DNA from: Clostridiaceae bacterium
GTDB taxonomy: Bacteria; Bacillota; Clostridia; Saccharofermentanales; DTU023
Direction: 5' to 3'
Length of the DNA: 5,032 nt
Assembly: GCA_012800135.1 (NCBI GenBank)
Contig: JAAZJV010000245.1
Span: forward strand, 1-5,032
Positions 1 through 5,032 of the stretch are shown here, piece by piece (positions within the stretch are counted from its first letter, which is position 1; the number at the start of each line of letters is the position of its first letter). The notes beneath the pieces are model-generated. The model was not told the origin of the DNA, searched no databases, and saw only the letters and a list, made by a program, of their open reading frames with translations. Both the position numbers and the translations under genes were made by a program.

Positions 1-500
1 ACCAGACCGCCGAACATAAACGCAGCAGCTGATGCGAAGCGAAGTTGTTCGGCCATCGTACGTATCCACTCCATGAAAAACAGGTAACATCCAATAAGAA
101 AAACGCCCGTGTTGACGACAGGGCAAATAATTGAAGCTGCAAGGGTTGCAAGGACACTGTTTTTTGGCGCCAACATCTTATAGGCTGCCCCCGCCGCCAA
201 TCCTGCGAGAAACCCCTTCAAAAGGACAATAACGACGGTCGCCAGAGGATTGATCGCCAGAAAAATGGCAGAGTCGCGAAACAGTACGACCACCCCGAAC
301 ACAAAACCGAGCCAGCCTCCCGCCCACGCGCCGTAAAGTGCTGCGCCGATTACGATCGGCGCCAAAACAAGTGAGATAGAAAATTGACCAAATCGTATAA
401 AGCCGCCCAGCATCTGGAGCACAATAACAAGTGCTGTCAAGAGGCCAAGACCAGCTATAGTCACCGCATCAAAGGGGTTCTGTTTTTTCTGATTTTCCAT
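1..500 (-). CDS. ECF transporter S component (substrate-binding membrane subunit), partial
   Basis: The reading frame is open from an ATG at 500-498 to the left edge (166 codons visible, no stop), so the C-terminus is missing. It is very hydrophobic, with about five membrane segments at residues 12-32, 40-56, 58-75, 85-106 and 116-142, plus the start of a further helix near 155. The conserved-looking pieces SISLVLAPIVIGAALYG, INPLATVVIVLLKG and ICPVVNTGVFLIGC match my memory of the PF12822-type S components of energy-coupling-factor transporters. Such a subunit binds one vitamin or small nutrient in the membrane and docks on a shared module (EcfT plus two ATPases), which is not encoded here. 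The ligand cannot be read from the sequence. The start is supported by AAAAGGAA (507-514) 6-7 bases upstream. It lies downstream of the DUF1847 gene on the same strand. Family call firm, substrate unknown. Confidence 0.85.
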   Translation of the reverse strand, partial: MENQKKQNPFDAVTIAGLGLLTALVIVLQMLGGFIRFGQFSISLVLAPIVIGAALYGAWAGGWLGFVFGVVVLFRDSAIFLAINPLATVVIVLLKGFLAGLAAGAAYKMLAPKNSVLATLAASIICPVVNTGVFLIGCYLFFMEWIRTMAEQLRFASAAAFMFGGL

Positions 501-521
501 GCCGTGTTCCTTTTGGCGATC

Positions 522-555
522 AGCGGCGACTTTCCTCTTGCAATGAAACGCCGCT
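522..555 (-). promoter_or_regulatory. Hairpin in the leader of the ECF S-component gene
   Basis: On the minus strand AGCGGCG (555-549) can pair perfectly with CGCCGCT (528-522). A second short stem TTTC/GAAA lies inside it, giving a small terminal loop and a GT bulge. It ends 7 bases before the AAAAGGAA ribosome-binding site. No run of T follows, so it is not an intrinsic terminator. S-component genes are often riboswitch-controlled, but I do not recognise a known riboswitch class (TPP, FMN, THF, preQ1) here. It may simply be a stable leader hairpin. Confidence 0.35.
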
Positions 556-603
556 AAACATTAAGACATCATCCGAATTCTGTTTCGCAACGTGTCTTTT
601 TCT

Positions 604-699
604 CTAAGCGCCTGTCTCTTTCTTTTTATCTGCATTATGTGCGTAGACTATATGATTCTCAATATGAACAATGCGTTGACCGCATTGTTCACAGGTCAT
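604..699 (-). CDS. Possible 31-residue CxxC micro-protein, translationally coupled to the DUF1847 gene
   Basis: This short frame starts at an ATG (699-697) that overlaps the TGA stop of the DUF1847 gene (698-696) as ATGA. AGGA lies 6 bases upstream, a good Shine-Dalgarno distance, and the frame ends at TAG (606-604). The product begins MTCEQCGQRIVH and ends in a charged tail KKKETGA. C3-x2-C6 looks like half of a zinc knuckle and echoes the cysteine-rich start of the preceding protein. Support is the overlap, the ribosome-binding site and the plausible composition. Against it, the length is tiny, I recognise no family, and codons 4-12 coincide with a perfect inverted repeat that may be the real selected element. 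Could be chance readthrough of a 3' untranslated region. Confidence 0.35.
   Translation of the reverse strand: MTCEQCGQRIVHIENHIVYAHNADKKKETGA
666..690. repeat. Perfect 10-bp inverted repeat at the 3' end of the DUF1847 gene
   Basis: GAACAATGCG (666-675) and CGCATTGTTC (681-690) are exact reverse complements separated by the 5-base spacer TTGAC. The repeat begins 5 bases after the stop of the DUF1847 gene. As RNA it would form a 10-bp stem with a 5-base loop on either strand. Neither side is followed by a T-run, so it is not a classical intrinsic terminator. It may be an mRNA 3'-end stabiliser, a processing or pausing site between the DUF1847 and ECF genes, or a protein-binding palindrome. 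Confidence 0.6.
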
Positions 700-1334
700 G
701 CCTTGTCCTGCTCCGGGAAAAGACGTTTTCTATAATAACCGTCAGCGAGATAAATGGCTGCGAGCGGGTTGTGCCCTGTCCGCCGATCTTTGACGGCAAG
801 CACGGTGGCCGGTGCATCAAGGTACTTGAGACAGAGCGTGTCATGCCCTACACAAAGACCTAACAGGATATTGAAGTCCACGTTTTCCTGATTCATTACT
901 AGCGCCTGGCCAATGGGGTTACACATAACTTCGAGGTCATTTCCTGAAAGTGTCTCATCACACGTCAACCCGATGGATGATTTCGGGTGCGATCCGTTCT
1001 TACAAAGGACGGACGCCACATCAAAACCGTGATAGCGCAGAATACGGCTGACGGTAGCAGCCTCTTTTGAGAGACCGGTACAGAAAACAAGTCCGAGTTT
1101 TTGAAATCCGAGTTTCTTACAAAACAGAATGATCTCTTCCATGCGACAAAGCTGGCCGTACCCTTCGGCCTCGACTTGCGCTGCCGCACGCGCCATCCTA
1201 AGGCTGTCCGGCTCTTGAAACAGTGCAGCAGCCTGTTCTTGAATAGGTTTGTCTTTCCCGGGACAATCGCGCAGCGTCTTATCTTCTTCGTATGTTTTAC
1301 ATCCGCGCAAATCACATTCCGCACAGTGTGACAT
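696..1334 (-). CDS. DUF1847 family cysteine-rich, probable metal-binding protein
   Basis: This 212-residue cytosolic protein has 12 cysteines and no signal peptide or membrane segment. The N-terminus carries C4-x2-C7-x4-C12-x11-C24, which looks like a zinc- or iron-sulfur-binding site. The rest matches the DUF1847 (PF08901) pattern as I know it: FCKKLGFQKLGLVFCTGLSKEA around 71-92, a CNP motif at 138-140, NILLGLCVGHD at 155-165, and VKDRRTGHNPLAAIYLADGYY at 181-201. The length is typical of the family. Its biochemical role is not established; the conserved Cys, His and Asp residues suggest metal or cofactor handling, which is inference. The start is supported by GGGAGGAT (1349-1342), with GGAGG 9 bases from the ATG. 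It heads a minus-strand group with the micro-ORF and the ECF S-component gene, so a shared nutrient or metal context is possible but unproven. Confidence 0.9.
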   Translation of the reverse strand: MSHCAECDLRGCKTYEEDKTLRDCPGKDKPIQEQAAALFQEPDSLRMARAAAQVEAEGYGQLCRMEEIILFCKKLGFQKLGLVFCTGLSKEAATVSRILRYHGFDVASVLCKNGSHPKSSIGLTCDETLSGNDLEVMCNPIGQALVMNQENVDFNILLGLCVGHDTLCLKYLDAPATVLAVKDRRTGHNPLAAIYLADGYYRKRLFPEQDKA

Positions 1335-1590
1335 CTTCTACATCCTCCCGTCACCGCTTTTTATCTTCTTTATCCGTTATCCGTTGACAGCACGCTTCCC
1401 ATGCAGTACGTTTCCACATTGAATACTGATGTGCCTTTTTGAAAAAGCCTTCGCGCAGATGTCTTTTTTACTCTTCGCAAAAGCTCTCACACCGGCGACG
1501 TTTTCAAATGCTCTCGACGTCTTGCTGTTTTCTCGCATTCAGCATATCACAATCGTATAAGATCGCCACACTTCCTGATAGGCAATGATC

Positions 1591-1599
1591 TGATACAAT
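1591..1599 (+). promoter_or_regulatory. Possible extended -10 promoter upstream of pheS
   Basis: TGATACAAT fits the extended -10 pattern TGnTAnAAT, which can work with a weak -35 box; none clearly fits 15-18 bases upstream. Transcription would start near 1606 and give a leader of about 118 bases before pheS, too short for a T-box. It is an alternative to, or an addition to, the TATAAT promoter at 1674. Confidence 0.25.
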
Positions 1600-1664
1600 A
1601 CTTTGGTGGGATTCTTTTCATTAAAGAAAGTAATCCTTCCCGATAAGAACAACCCGTCATATTA

Positions 1665-1687
1665 TGTTGAGTATATAATCATCAACA
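1665..1687 (+). promoter_or_regulatory. Candidate pheS promoter with a TGTTGA-N11-TCAACA dyad over the -10 box
   Basis: A perfect -10 box TATAAT lies at 1674-1679. Transcription from it would start near 1686 and leave a leader of about 38 bases ending in the pheS ribosome-binding site. The -35 position (about 1651-1656, AACCCG) is poor, so an activator or a weak promoter is possible. The -10 box sits inside an inverted repeat, TGTTGA (1665-1670) and TCAACA (1682-1687), with an 11-base spacer. That is the geometry of a repressor operator, but no regulator is known from the sequence. Confidence 0.4.
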
Positions 1688-1723
1688 GCGTTCAAGACGG
1701 TGGGTTAAAAGGAGATTTCGCGA

Positions 1724-2761
1724 ATGAAAGAACAACTCGAAGCGCTGCGAACTCAAGCGCTCTCCGATTTTTCTCTGGCGACGGATGCAAAGAGTCTGGA
1801 AGTGCTGCGCCAACAATATTTGGGAAGAAAAGGCACGCTGACACAGATTTTGAAGGGACTTGGCAGCTTGCCTCATGAGGAGCGCCGAACGATCGGTGCA
1901 TTGGCCAATCAAATGAAAGAGACGCTTTCCGACGCGATCGAAAAACGGAAGCTCGAACTACTTGAACAGGCCTCCTTGTTGCCGCATCCGATCGATCTTA
2001 CCATTCCGGGCAGAAGCGTCACAAAGGGCGGATTACACCCTACTACCCAAATGTGCTACGACTTGAATGACGCGTTCAGATCGTTGAATTTCGATATTTA
2101 TAGCGAAGACGAGATCTCAAGCGAACACTACGCGTTTGATGTCCTGAATTTCCCGCCCGACCATCCTGCGCGCGAGACAATGGACACTTACTGGATCTCC
2201 GGCACGGAAAACCTTTCGGGCAAAGATCGGCTTTGCCTCCGCCCGCACCTCACAGGCGCAAGCGTCCGCTATCTGCAACAGCACGGCGCCCCCGCGCGCT
2301 TTGTGTACCCCGGACCTGTTTTCCGAAACGAAAATACCGACGCTCAACATGAGCGGGCATTTTACCAATATGAAGCGCTTATTGTTGACCGCGACTTCTC
2401 TTTTTCGTCAGGACTTCTGCTCGTCGAGACCATCTTAGAATGCGTGTTCGGACGCGACATTCCCGTCCGTATGCGCACGGGCTTCTTCCCGTTCGTCGAG
2501 CCTGGCTTTGAAATCGACATGCGCTGCCAGATCTGCGATGGCAAGGGCTGCCCTGCCTGCCACGGCACGGGGTGGGTTGAAGTTATGCCGGGCGGTTCGC
2601 CTCATCCGAACGTACTCCGCGCCGGAGGGCTTGACCCCGACATCTGGAGCGGCTTTTTCATCAACATCGGACTCGATCGCCTTGTCATGATGCGCTACGG
2701 CGTCAACGATGTCCGACTCTTCCACAGTGCCGATCTGCGCTTCTTAGAGCAATTCAAATAA
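1724..2761 (+). CDS. pheS: Phenylalanine--tRNA ligase alpha subunit (PheS), divergent variant
   Basis: This is the catalytic subunit of the cytosolic alpha2-beta2 enzyme that activates Phe with ATP and charges tRNA-Phe. It is complete at 345 residues, the usual length. Residues 1-85 form the helical, tRNA-contacting N-terminal arm. The class II core follows: GGLHPTTQ (102-109), LNFPPDHPARETMDTYW (141-157), motif 2 FRNE (200-203) with HERAFYQYEAL (209-219), GFFPFVEPG (253-261), and motif 3 GLDRL (316-320). Gln215 and Glu217, and Phe255 and Phe257, match the known Phe-binding residues of the Thermus enzyme. C268-x2-C271-x4-C276-x2-C279 is a cysteine insertion that I recall from many Firmicutes PheS. 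Oddities: the usual THTSP reads PHLTG (174-178), and GFAFG reads GFFIN (310-314). The start is supported by AAAAGGAG 9 bases upstream. pheT follows after a long spacer. Identification is secure. Confidence 0.97.
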   Translation: MKEQLEALRTQALSDFSLATDAKSLEVLRQQYLGRKGTLTQILKGLGSLPHEERRTIGALANQMKETLSDAIEKRKLELLEQASLLPHPIDLTIPGRSVTKGGLHPTTQMCYDLNDAFRSLNFDIYSEDEISSEHYAFDVLNFPPDHPARETMDTYWISGTENLSGKDRLCLRPHLTGASVRYLQQHGAPARFVYPGPVFRNENTDAQHERAFYQYEALIVDRDFSFSSGLLLVETILECVFGRDIPVRMRTGFFPFVEPGFEIDMRCQICDGKGCPACHGTGWVEVMPGGSPHPNVLRAGGLDPDIWSGFFINIGLDRLVMMRYGVNDVRLFHSADLRFLEQFK

Positions 2762-2795
2762 TCCGACGTCCGCCCTCCGGGAGTCACAGGATCAG

Positions 2796-2821
2796 CGCGA
2801 TGTCAAGCACCTGACATCGCG
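2796..2821 (+). promoter_or_regulatory. Strong intercistronic hairpin between pheS and pheT
   Basis: CGCGATGTCA (2796-2805) pairs perfectly with TGACATCGCG (2812-2821) across a 6-base loop AGCACC, and a G-T pair can extend the foot. It starts 34 bases after the pheS stop. No T-run follows on either strand, so it is unlikely to be a rho-independent terminator. It more likely stabilises or marks processing of the pheS message, or tunes the amount of pheT. Confidence 0.55.
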
Positions 2822-2966
2822 TGCACATCGACGAAAACGCGAAAAATGTAATCAAGAATTACAATAGGTATAACAGCAACCGGCACGCTTTCCTTAGCAA
2901 CGGAAAACAGAACAGCAACGTCGAGGTCAAGGCGATGCAAAAACCAGAGCAAACGAAAACAATCAT

Positions 2967-2972
2967 AAAGGA
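2967..2972 (+). promoter_or_regulatory. Ribosome-binding site that decides the pheT start
   Basis: AAAGGA lies 6 bases before the ATG at 2979. A second in-frame ATG at 2973 directly abuts this site and is too close to be used. The protein from 2979 begins MKVSLNWIREYVDL, the standard PheT N-terminus. Confidence 0.8.
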
Positions 2973-2978
2973 ATGACC

Positions 2979-5032
2979 ATGAAAGTATCACTCAACTGGA
3001 TTCGAGAATATGTAGATCTTCCTGAAGATCTTTCCCCGGAAAAACTGGCGTACGAACTCACGATGCGCACTGTCGAAGTGGAGAATGTGACAAATCCTGC
3101 CGACCTTGTTAACGGGATCATCGTCGGTCGCATCGAGAAGGTTCTTCCGCACCCGAACGCCGAACTGCTCCGCGTCTGTCATGTCGATTGCGGTCTGGAC
3201 AAGACAAAACAGATCGTCTGCGGCGGCATCAATCTCTACGACGGCCAAGTCGTAGCGGTGGCACCTCCCGGCGCTGAGGTCATCTGGCATGGCGAGGGCG
3301 AACCTGTCGTCCTCAAAGCGACGAAGCTTCGCGGGGTGCTAAGCGAAGGAATGATCTGCAGCTCAACCGAAATCAATCTCGGCGAACTCTTCCCTTTATC
3401 AGAAGAAGCCGAAATTCTCGATCTGACGCCTCTTTTTCCCGACGCTGAGCCCGGCATCACATTGGCGTCGCTGCTTGAGCTGGACGATGTCATCCTTGAA
3501 ATCGACAACAAATCGATGACAAACCGACCGGATCTTTGGGGGCATTACGGCATCGCGCGTGAGCTTGCCGCCATATTTGGCGGGACATTGCGTAAGCTTC
3601 CGAAGTTCGCGCCGCCAAAAGGCGTACCCTCTTATCCCGTCGAAATTTTAGATCCTGACCGTTGCGACCGCTACGATGCGACGCTCTTTGAGGGCGTGAC
3701 GCCTGAAAAAGCGCCTTTCTGGATGCAGCGCGCCATCTGGTCGGTCGGCATGCGCCCGCACAACGTACTCGTTGACATCACCAACTACGTAATGCTCGCT
3801 TTAGGACAACCTTTGCACGGGTTTGATCAAGATCACGTCGAAGACGGTATCCGCGTTCGCACGGCGCATCAAGATGAGACGCTTGAGCTGCTCGATGAAA
3901 GCGTACTCCATCTTTCAGAGACGGATCTTTTGATCTGCGACGGCCATGACAAACCGATCGGGCTTGCCGGTATCATGGGCGGCGCACGAGACTCGATCTT
4001 GCCCGAGACCACCAACATGCTTCTTGAAGTTGCCCATTTTGACGCACAAACGATCCGTAAAACCGTCATGCATCACCATTTGCGAACAGAAGCCTCCAAC
4101 CGCTTCGAAAAAGCGATCGACACGCAGCGGTGCGATCAGGCGCTCGGTCTTGCACAACATCTCATGAAGACATTGCAGCCCAACGCAAAAATTGTAGCGT
4201 ACGGTTCAGCGCAAACCGGTCAAACGGAAAAATTGACCATCGATGTTCCGCTCGATTTCCTGTGTATCCGCTCCGGCACCGAACTCTCGGCAGAAAACGT
4301 CCGCAACACACTGGAATCGCTCGGCTTTGAGGTCGAAATCTACCACCAATACCGACCAACCGGTGATTTCCTTAATAAAAATGACGCTGACCGAGACGAA
4401 ACTGGTCAAAAAAGTGTATCGGAAGAATCATATGCGTTTACGGATAATATAAAAGACGTGTGTCATGACGTTGTGCTTCGGGTCACCGTGCCGACGTGGC
4501 GCGCGACGGGCGATGTCAGTATGCGCGACGACATCTTAGAGGAAGTCTGCCGCATGATCGGTTACCACCACATCGAATATCAGCCTCCGGTCATCACGCT
4601 TAATGAACCTGTCCGTCAACTTCACTTGGATCGCTTGCGTGCCATGAAAGAATACTTAGCGTTCCGCGCCGATCTCCAAGAGATATTTACCTATCCTTGG
4701 GTGAGCGATACGTTCTTAAAAGCGGCTGACGGCGAAGACGCTCCCACCGCCAAATCTTATGTCACCTTGGCAACGCCGCCGTCACCGGATCGCTCACGGC
4801 TGCGCCGCTCGCTAATCCCCATCTTGCTCGAAGCCGTCGTGAACAACTTGCGTTATTACGAGTCGTTTGGCCTCTTCAACACCGAAACGGTTTTCCTCCC
4901 CTGTGAAAACAAAAATTCCGACGCTTCGCCTTCACAAAGTGAGTCTATGCCCCGGCAGCGCAAACACTTAGGCATTGCCCTCGCAGGCGACAATGCCGTC
5001 AACCTTTTCCTTAGATTAAAAGGTATCTTGGA
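2979..5032 (+). CDS. pheT: Phenylalanine--tRNA ligase beta subunit (PheT), 3' partial, with a B5-domain insertion
   Basis: Beta subunit of phenylalanyl-tRNA synthetase, which supports tRNA binding and proofreading of mis-charged Tyr. It is open to the right edge: 684 residues of an expected 800 or so, lacking the end of the catalytic-like domain and the C-terminal anticodon-binding domain. Domain order: N-terminus MKVSLNWIREYVDL; OB-fold (EMAP-type) tRNA-binding domain about 45-150, with VGRIEKVLPHPNAELLRV; B3/B4 editing region about 165-390, with IDNKSMTNRPDLWGHYGIAR (175-194), VDITNYVMLALGQPLHGFD (265-283), GLAGIMGG (328-335) and RTEASNRFEKAID (369-381); B5 domain about 420-530, ending in PTWRATGDVSMRDDILEEV (505-523); then the start of the class II-like domain, with LRRSLIPILLEAVVNNLRYY. 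Asp512, Asp518, Glu521 and Glu522 fit the acidic, metal-binding B5 cluster. About 455-497 is an extra hydrophilic, more AT-rich segment. The frame is intact throughout. Confidence 0.96.
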   Translation, partial: MKVSLNWIREYVDLPEDLSPEKLAYELTMRTVEVENVTNPADLVNGIIVGRIEKVLPHPNAELLRVCHVDCGLDKTKQIVCGGINLYDGQVVAVAPPGAEVIWHGEGEPVVLKATKLRGVLSEGMICSSTEINLGELFPLSEEAEILDLTPLFPDAEPGITLASLLELDDVILEIDNKSMTNRPDLWGHYGIARELAAIFGGTLRKLPKFAPPKGVPSYPVEILDPDRCDRYDATLFEGVTPEKAPFWMQRAIWSVGMRPHNVLVDITNYVMLALGQPLHGFDQDHVEDGIRVRTAHQDETLELLDESVLHLSETDLLICDGHDKPIGLAGIMGGARDSILPETTNMLLEVAHFDAQTIRKTVMHHHLRTEASNRFEKAIDTQRCDQALGLAQHLMKTLQPNAKIVAYGSAQTGQTEKLTIDVPLDFLCIRSGTELSAENVRNTLESLGFEVEIYHQYRPTGDFLNKNDADRDETGQKSVSEESYAFTDNIKDVCHDVVLRVTVPTWRATGDVSMRDDILEEVCRMIGYHHIEYQPPVITLNEPVRQLHLDRLRAMKEYLAFRADLQEIFTYPWVSDTFLKAADGEDAPTAKSYVTLATPPSPDRSRLRRSLIPILLEAVVNNLRYYESFGLFNTETVFLPCENKNSDASPSQSESMPRQRKHLGIALAGDNAVNLFLRLKGIL

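Larger units (their letters stand above)
1335..1723. other. Divergent intergenic region between the DUF1847 gene and pheS
   Basis: About 390 bases without a recognisable gene. The right end holds promoter candidates for pheS (listed separately) and the strong ribosome-binding site AAAAGGAG (1707-1714), 9 bases before the pheS start. The left end holds the DUF1847 ribosome-binding site. Between them I see no tRNA, no T-box core (GGGTGGNACCGCG) and no terminator with a T-run. TTCTTT and AAAGAA near 1613-1630 can form a weak 6-bp hairpin. Two short minus-strand frames exist: 53 codons at 1377-1538 without a ribosome-binding site, and a 22-codon ATG frame at 1351-1419, open back to 1467, ending 16 bases before the DUF1847 start. 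Neither is recognised. Confidence 0.6.
2762..2978 (+). other. Unusually long pheS-pheT spacer
   Basis: The 217 bases between the two subunit genes contain a strong hairpin (2796-2821) and then an A-rich, T-poor stretch. The hexamer AGCAAC occurs three times there (2875, 2896, 2914), with AACAGCAAC exact at 2872 and 2911. A frame from GTG 2821 to TGA 2974-2976 stays open for 51 codons (Asn- and Lys-rich), but it has no ribosome-binding site and its start lies at the foot of the hairpin. No intrinsic terminator and no convincing promoter were seen, so pheT is probably read from the pheS transcript. Confidence 0.5.

Noticed and set aside
965..1354. 129-residue minus-strand frame
   Set aside because: It overlaps the well-supported DUF1847 gene in another frame, and its basic, low-conservation composition looks like a shadow.
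1436..1458. CTTTTTGAAAAAG near-palindrome, a possible terminator
   Set aside because: The arms meet at a single base, leaving no room for a loop, and the outer bases do not pair.
1604..1618. T-box-like GGTGGGATTC
   Set aside because: Only the GGTGGNA part matches; the CCGCG half, the specifier-loop region and a downstream terminator are absent, and the leader is too short.
1603..1878. 91-residue plus-strand frame with a Phe-Phe pair, a possible phe leader peptide
   Set aside because: It starts at TTG without a ribosome-binding site, runs far into pheS in another frame, and has only two adjacent Phe codons and no attenuator hairpin with a T-run.
2771..2821. Rho-independent terminator after pheS
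   Set aside because: The stem is strong, but no T-run follows it on either strand, and pheT continues downstream.
2803..2991. Minus-strand hydrophobic 62-residue frame across the pheS-pheT spacer
   Set aside because: It starts at a GTG inside pheT with no ribosome-binding site. Its Val- and Phe-rich character is the antisense of an Asn- and Lys-codon-rich tract.
4243..4452. Plus-strand 69-residue frame within pheT, considered as a sign of a frameshift at the B5 insertion
   Set aside because: The pheT frame itself is open without interruption from 2979 to 5030 with domain motifs on both sides, so there is no frameshift.

Overview
The window suggests a mid-GC member of the Bacillota (Firmicutes), probably an anaerobe. 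The reasons are the good Shine-Dalgarno sites, a DUF1847 cysteine-rich protein next to an ECF-transporter S component of the type common in Clostridia and their relatives, and a pheS-pheT locus whose PheS has a CxxC...CxxC insertion. This assignment comes from family recognition, not from a search; genus and species cannot be given.

Minus-strand block, read right to left. A 212-residue DUF1847 protein (696-1334) overlaps by ATGA a possible 31-residue CxxC micro-ORF (604-699). This is followed by an ECF-transporter substrate-binding (S) subunit (500 down to 1) that runs off the left edge. A perfect 10-bp inverted repeat (666-690) sits just before and inside the micro-ORF. A second hairpin (522-555) precedes the ribosome-binding site of the ECF gene. 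All may be one transcript.

Divergent intergenic region (1335-1723). It holds no recognisable gene. Near its right end are pheS promoter candidates, one of which (TATAAT at 1674-1679) is framed by a TGTTGA-N11-TCAACA dyad. No T-box leader was seen. Two very short minus-strand reading frames upstream of the DUF1847 gene are noted as weak candidates only.

Plus-strand block. pheS (1724-2761, complete, 345 aa) and pheT (2979 to the right edge, 684 residues visible) encode the alpha and beta subunits of the alpha2-beta2 phenylalanyl-tRNA synthetase, which charges tRNA-Phe. They are separated by an unusually long 217-bp spacer carrying a strong hairpin and an A-rich, stop-free stretch. Both proteins are clearly functional-looking but depart from the textbook bacterial sequence. 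PheS has changed pocket motifs (PHLTG in place of THTSP, and a Phe where the specificity-setting Ala is expected). PheT has a hydrophilic insertion of roughly 35-40 residues in its B5 domain. I found no convincing new multi-gene system; the divergent synthetase and its non-coding surroundings are the most interesting content.
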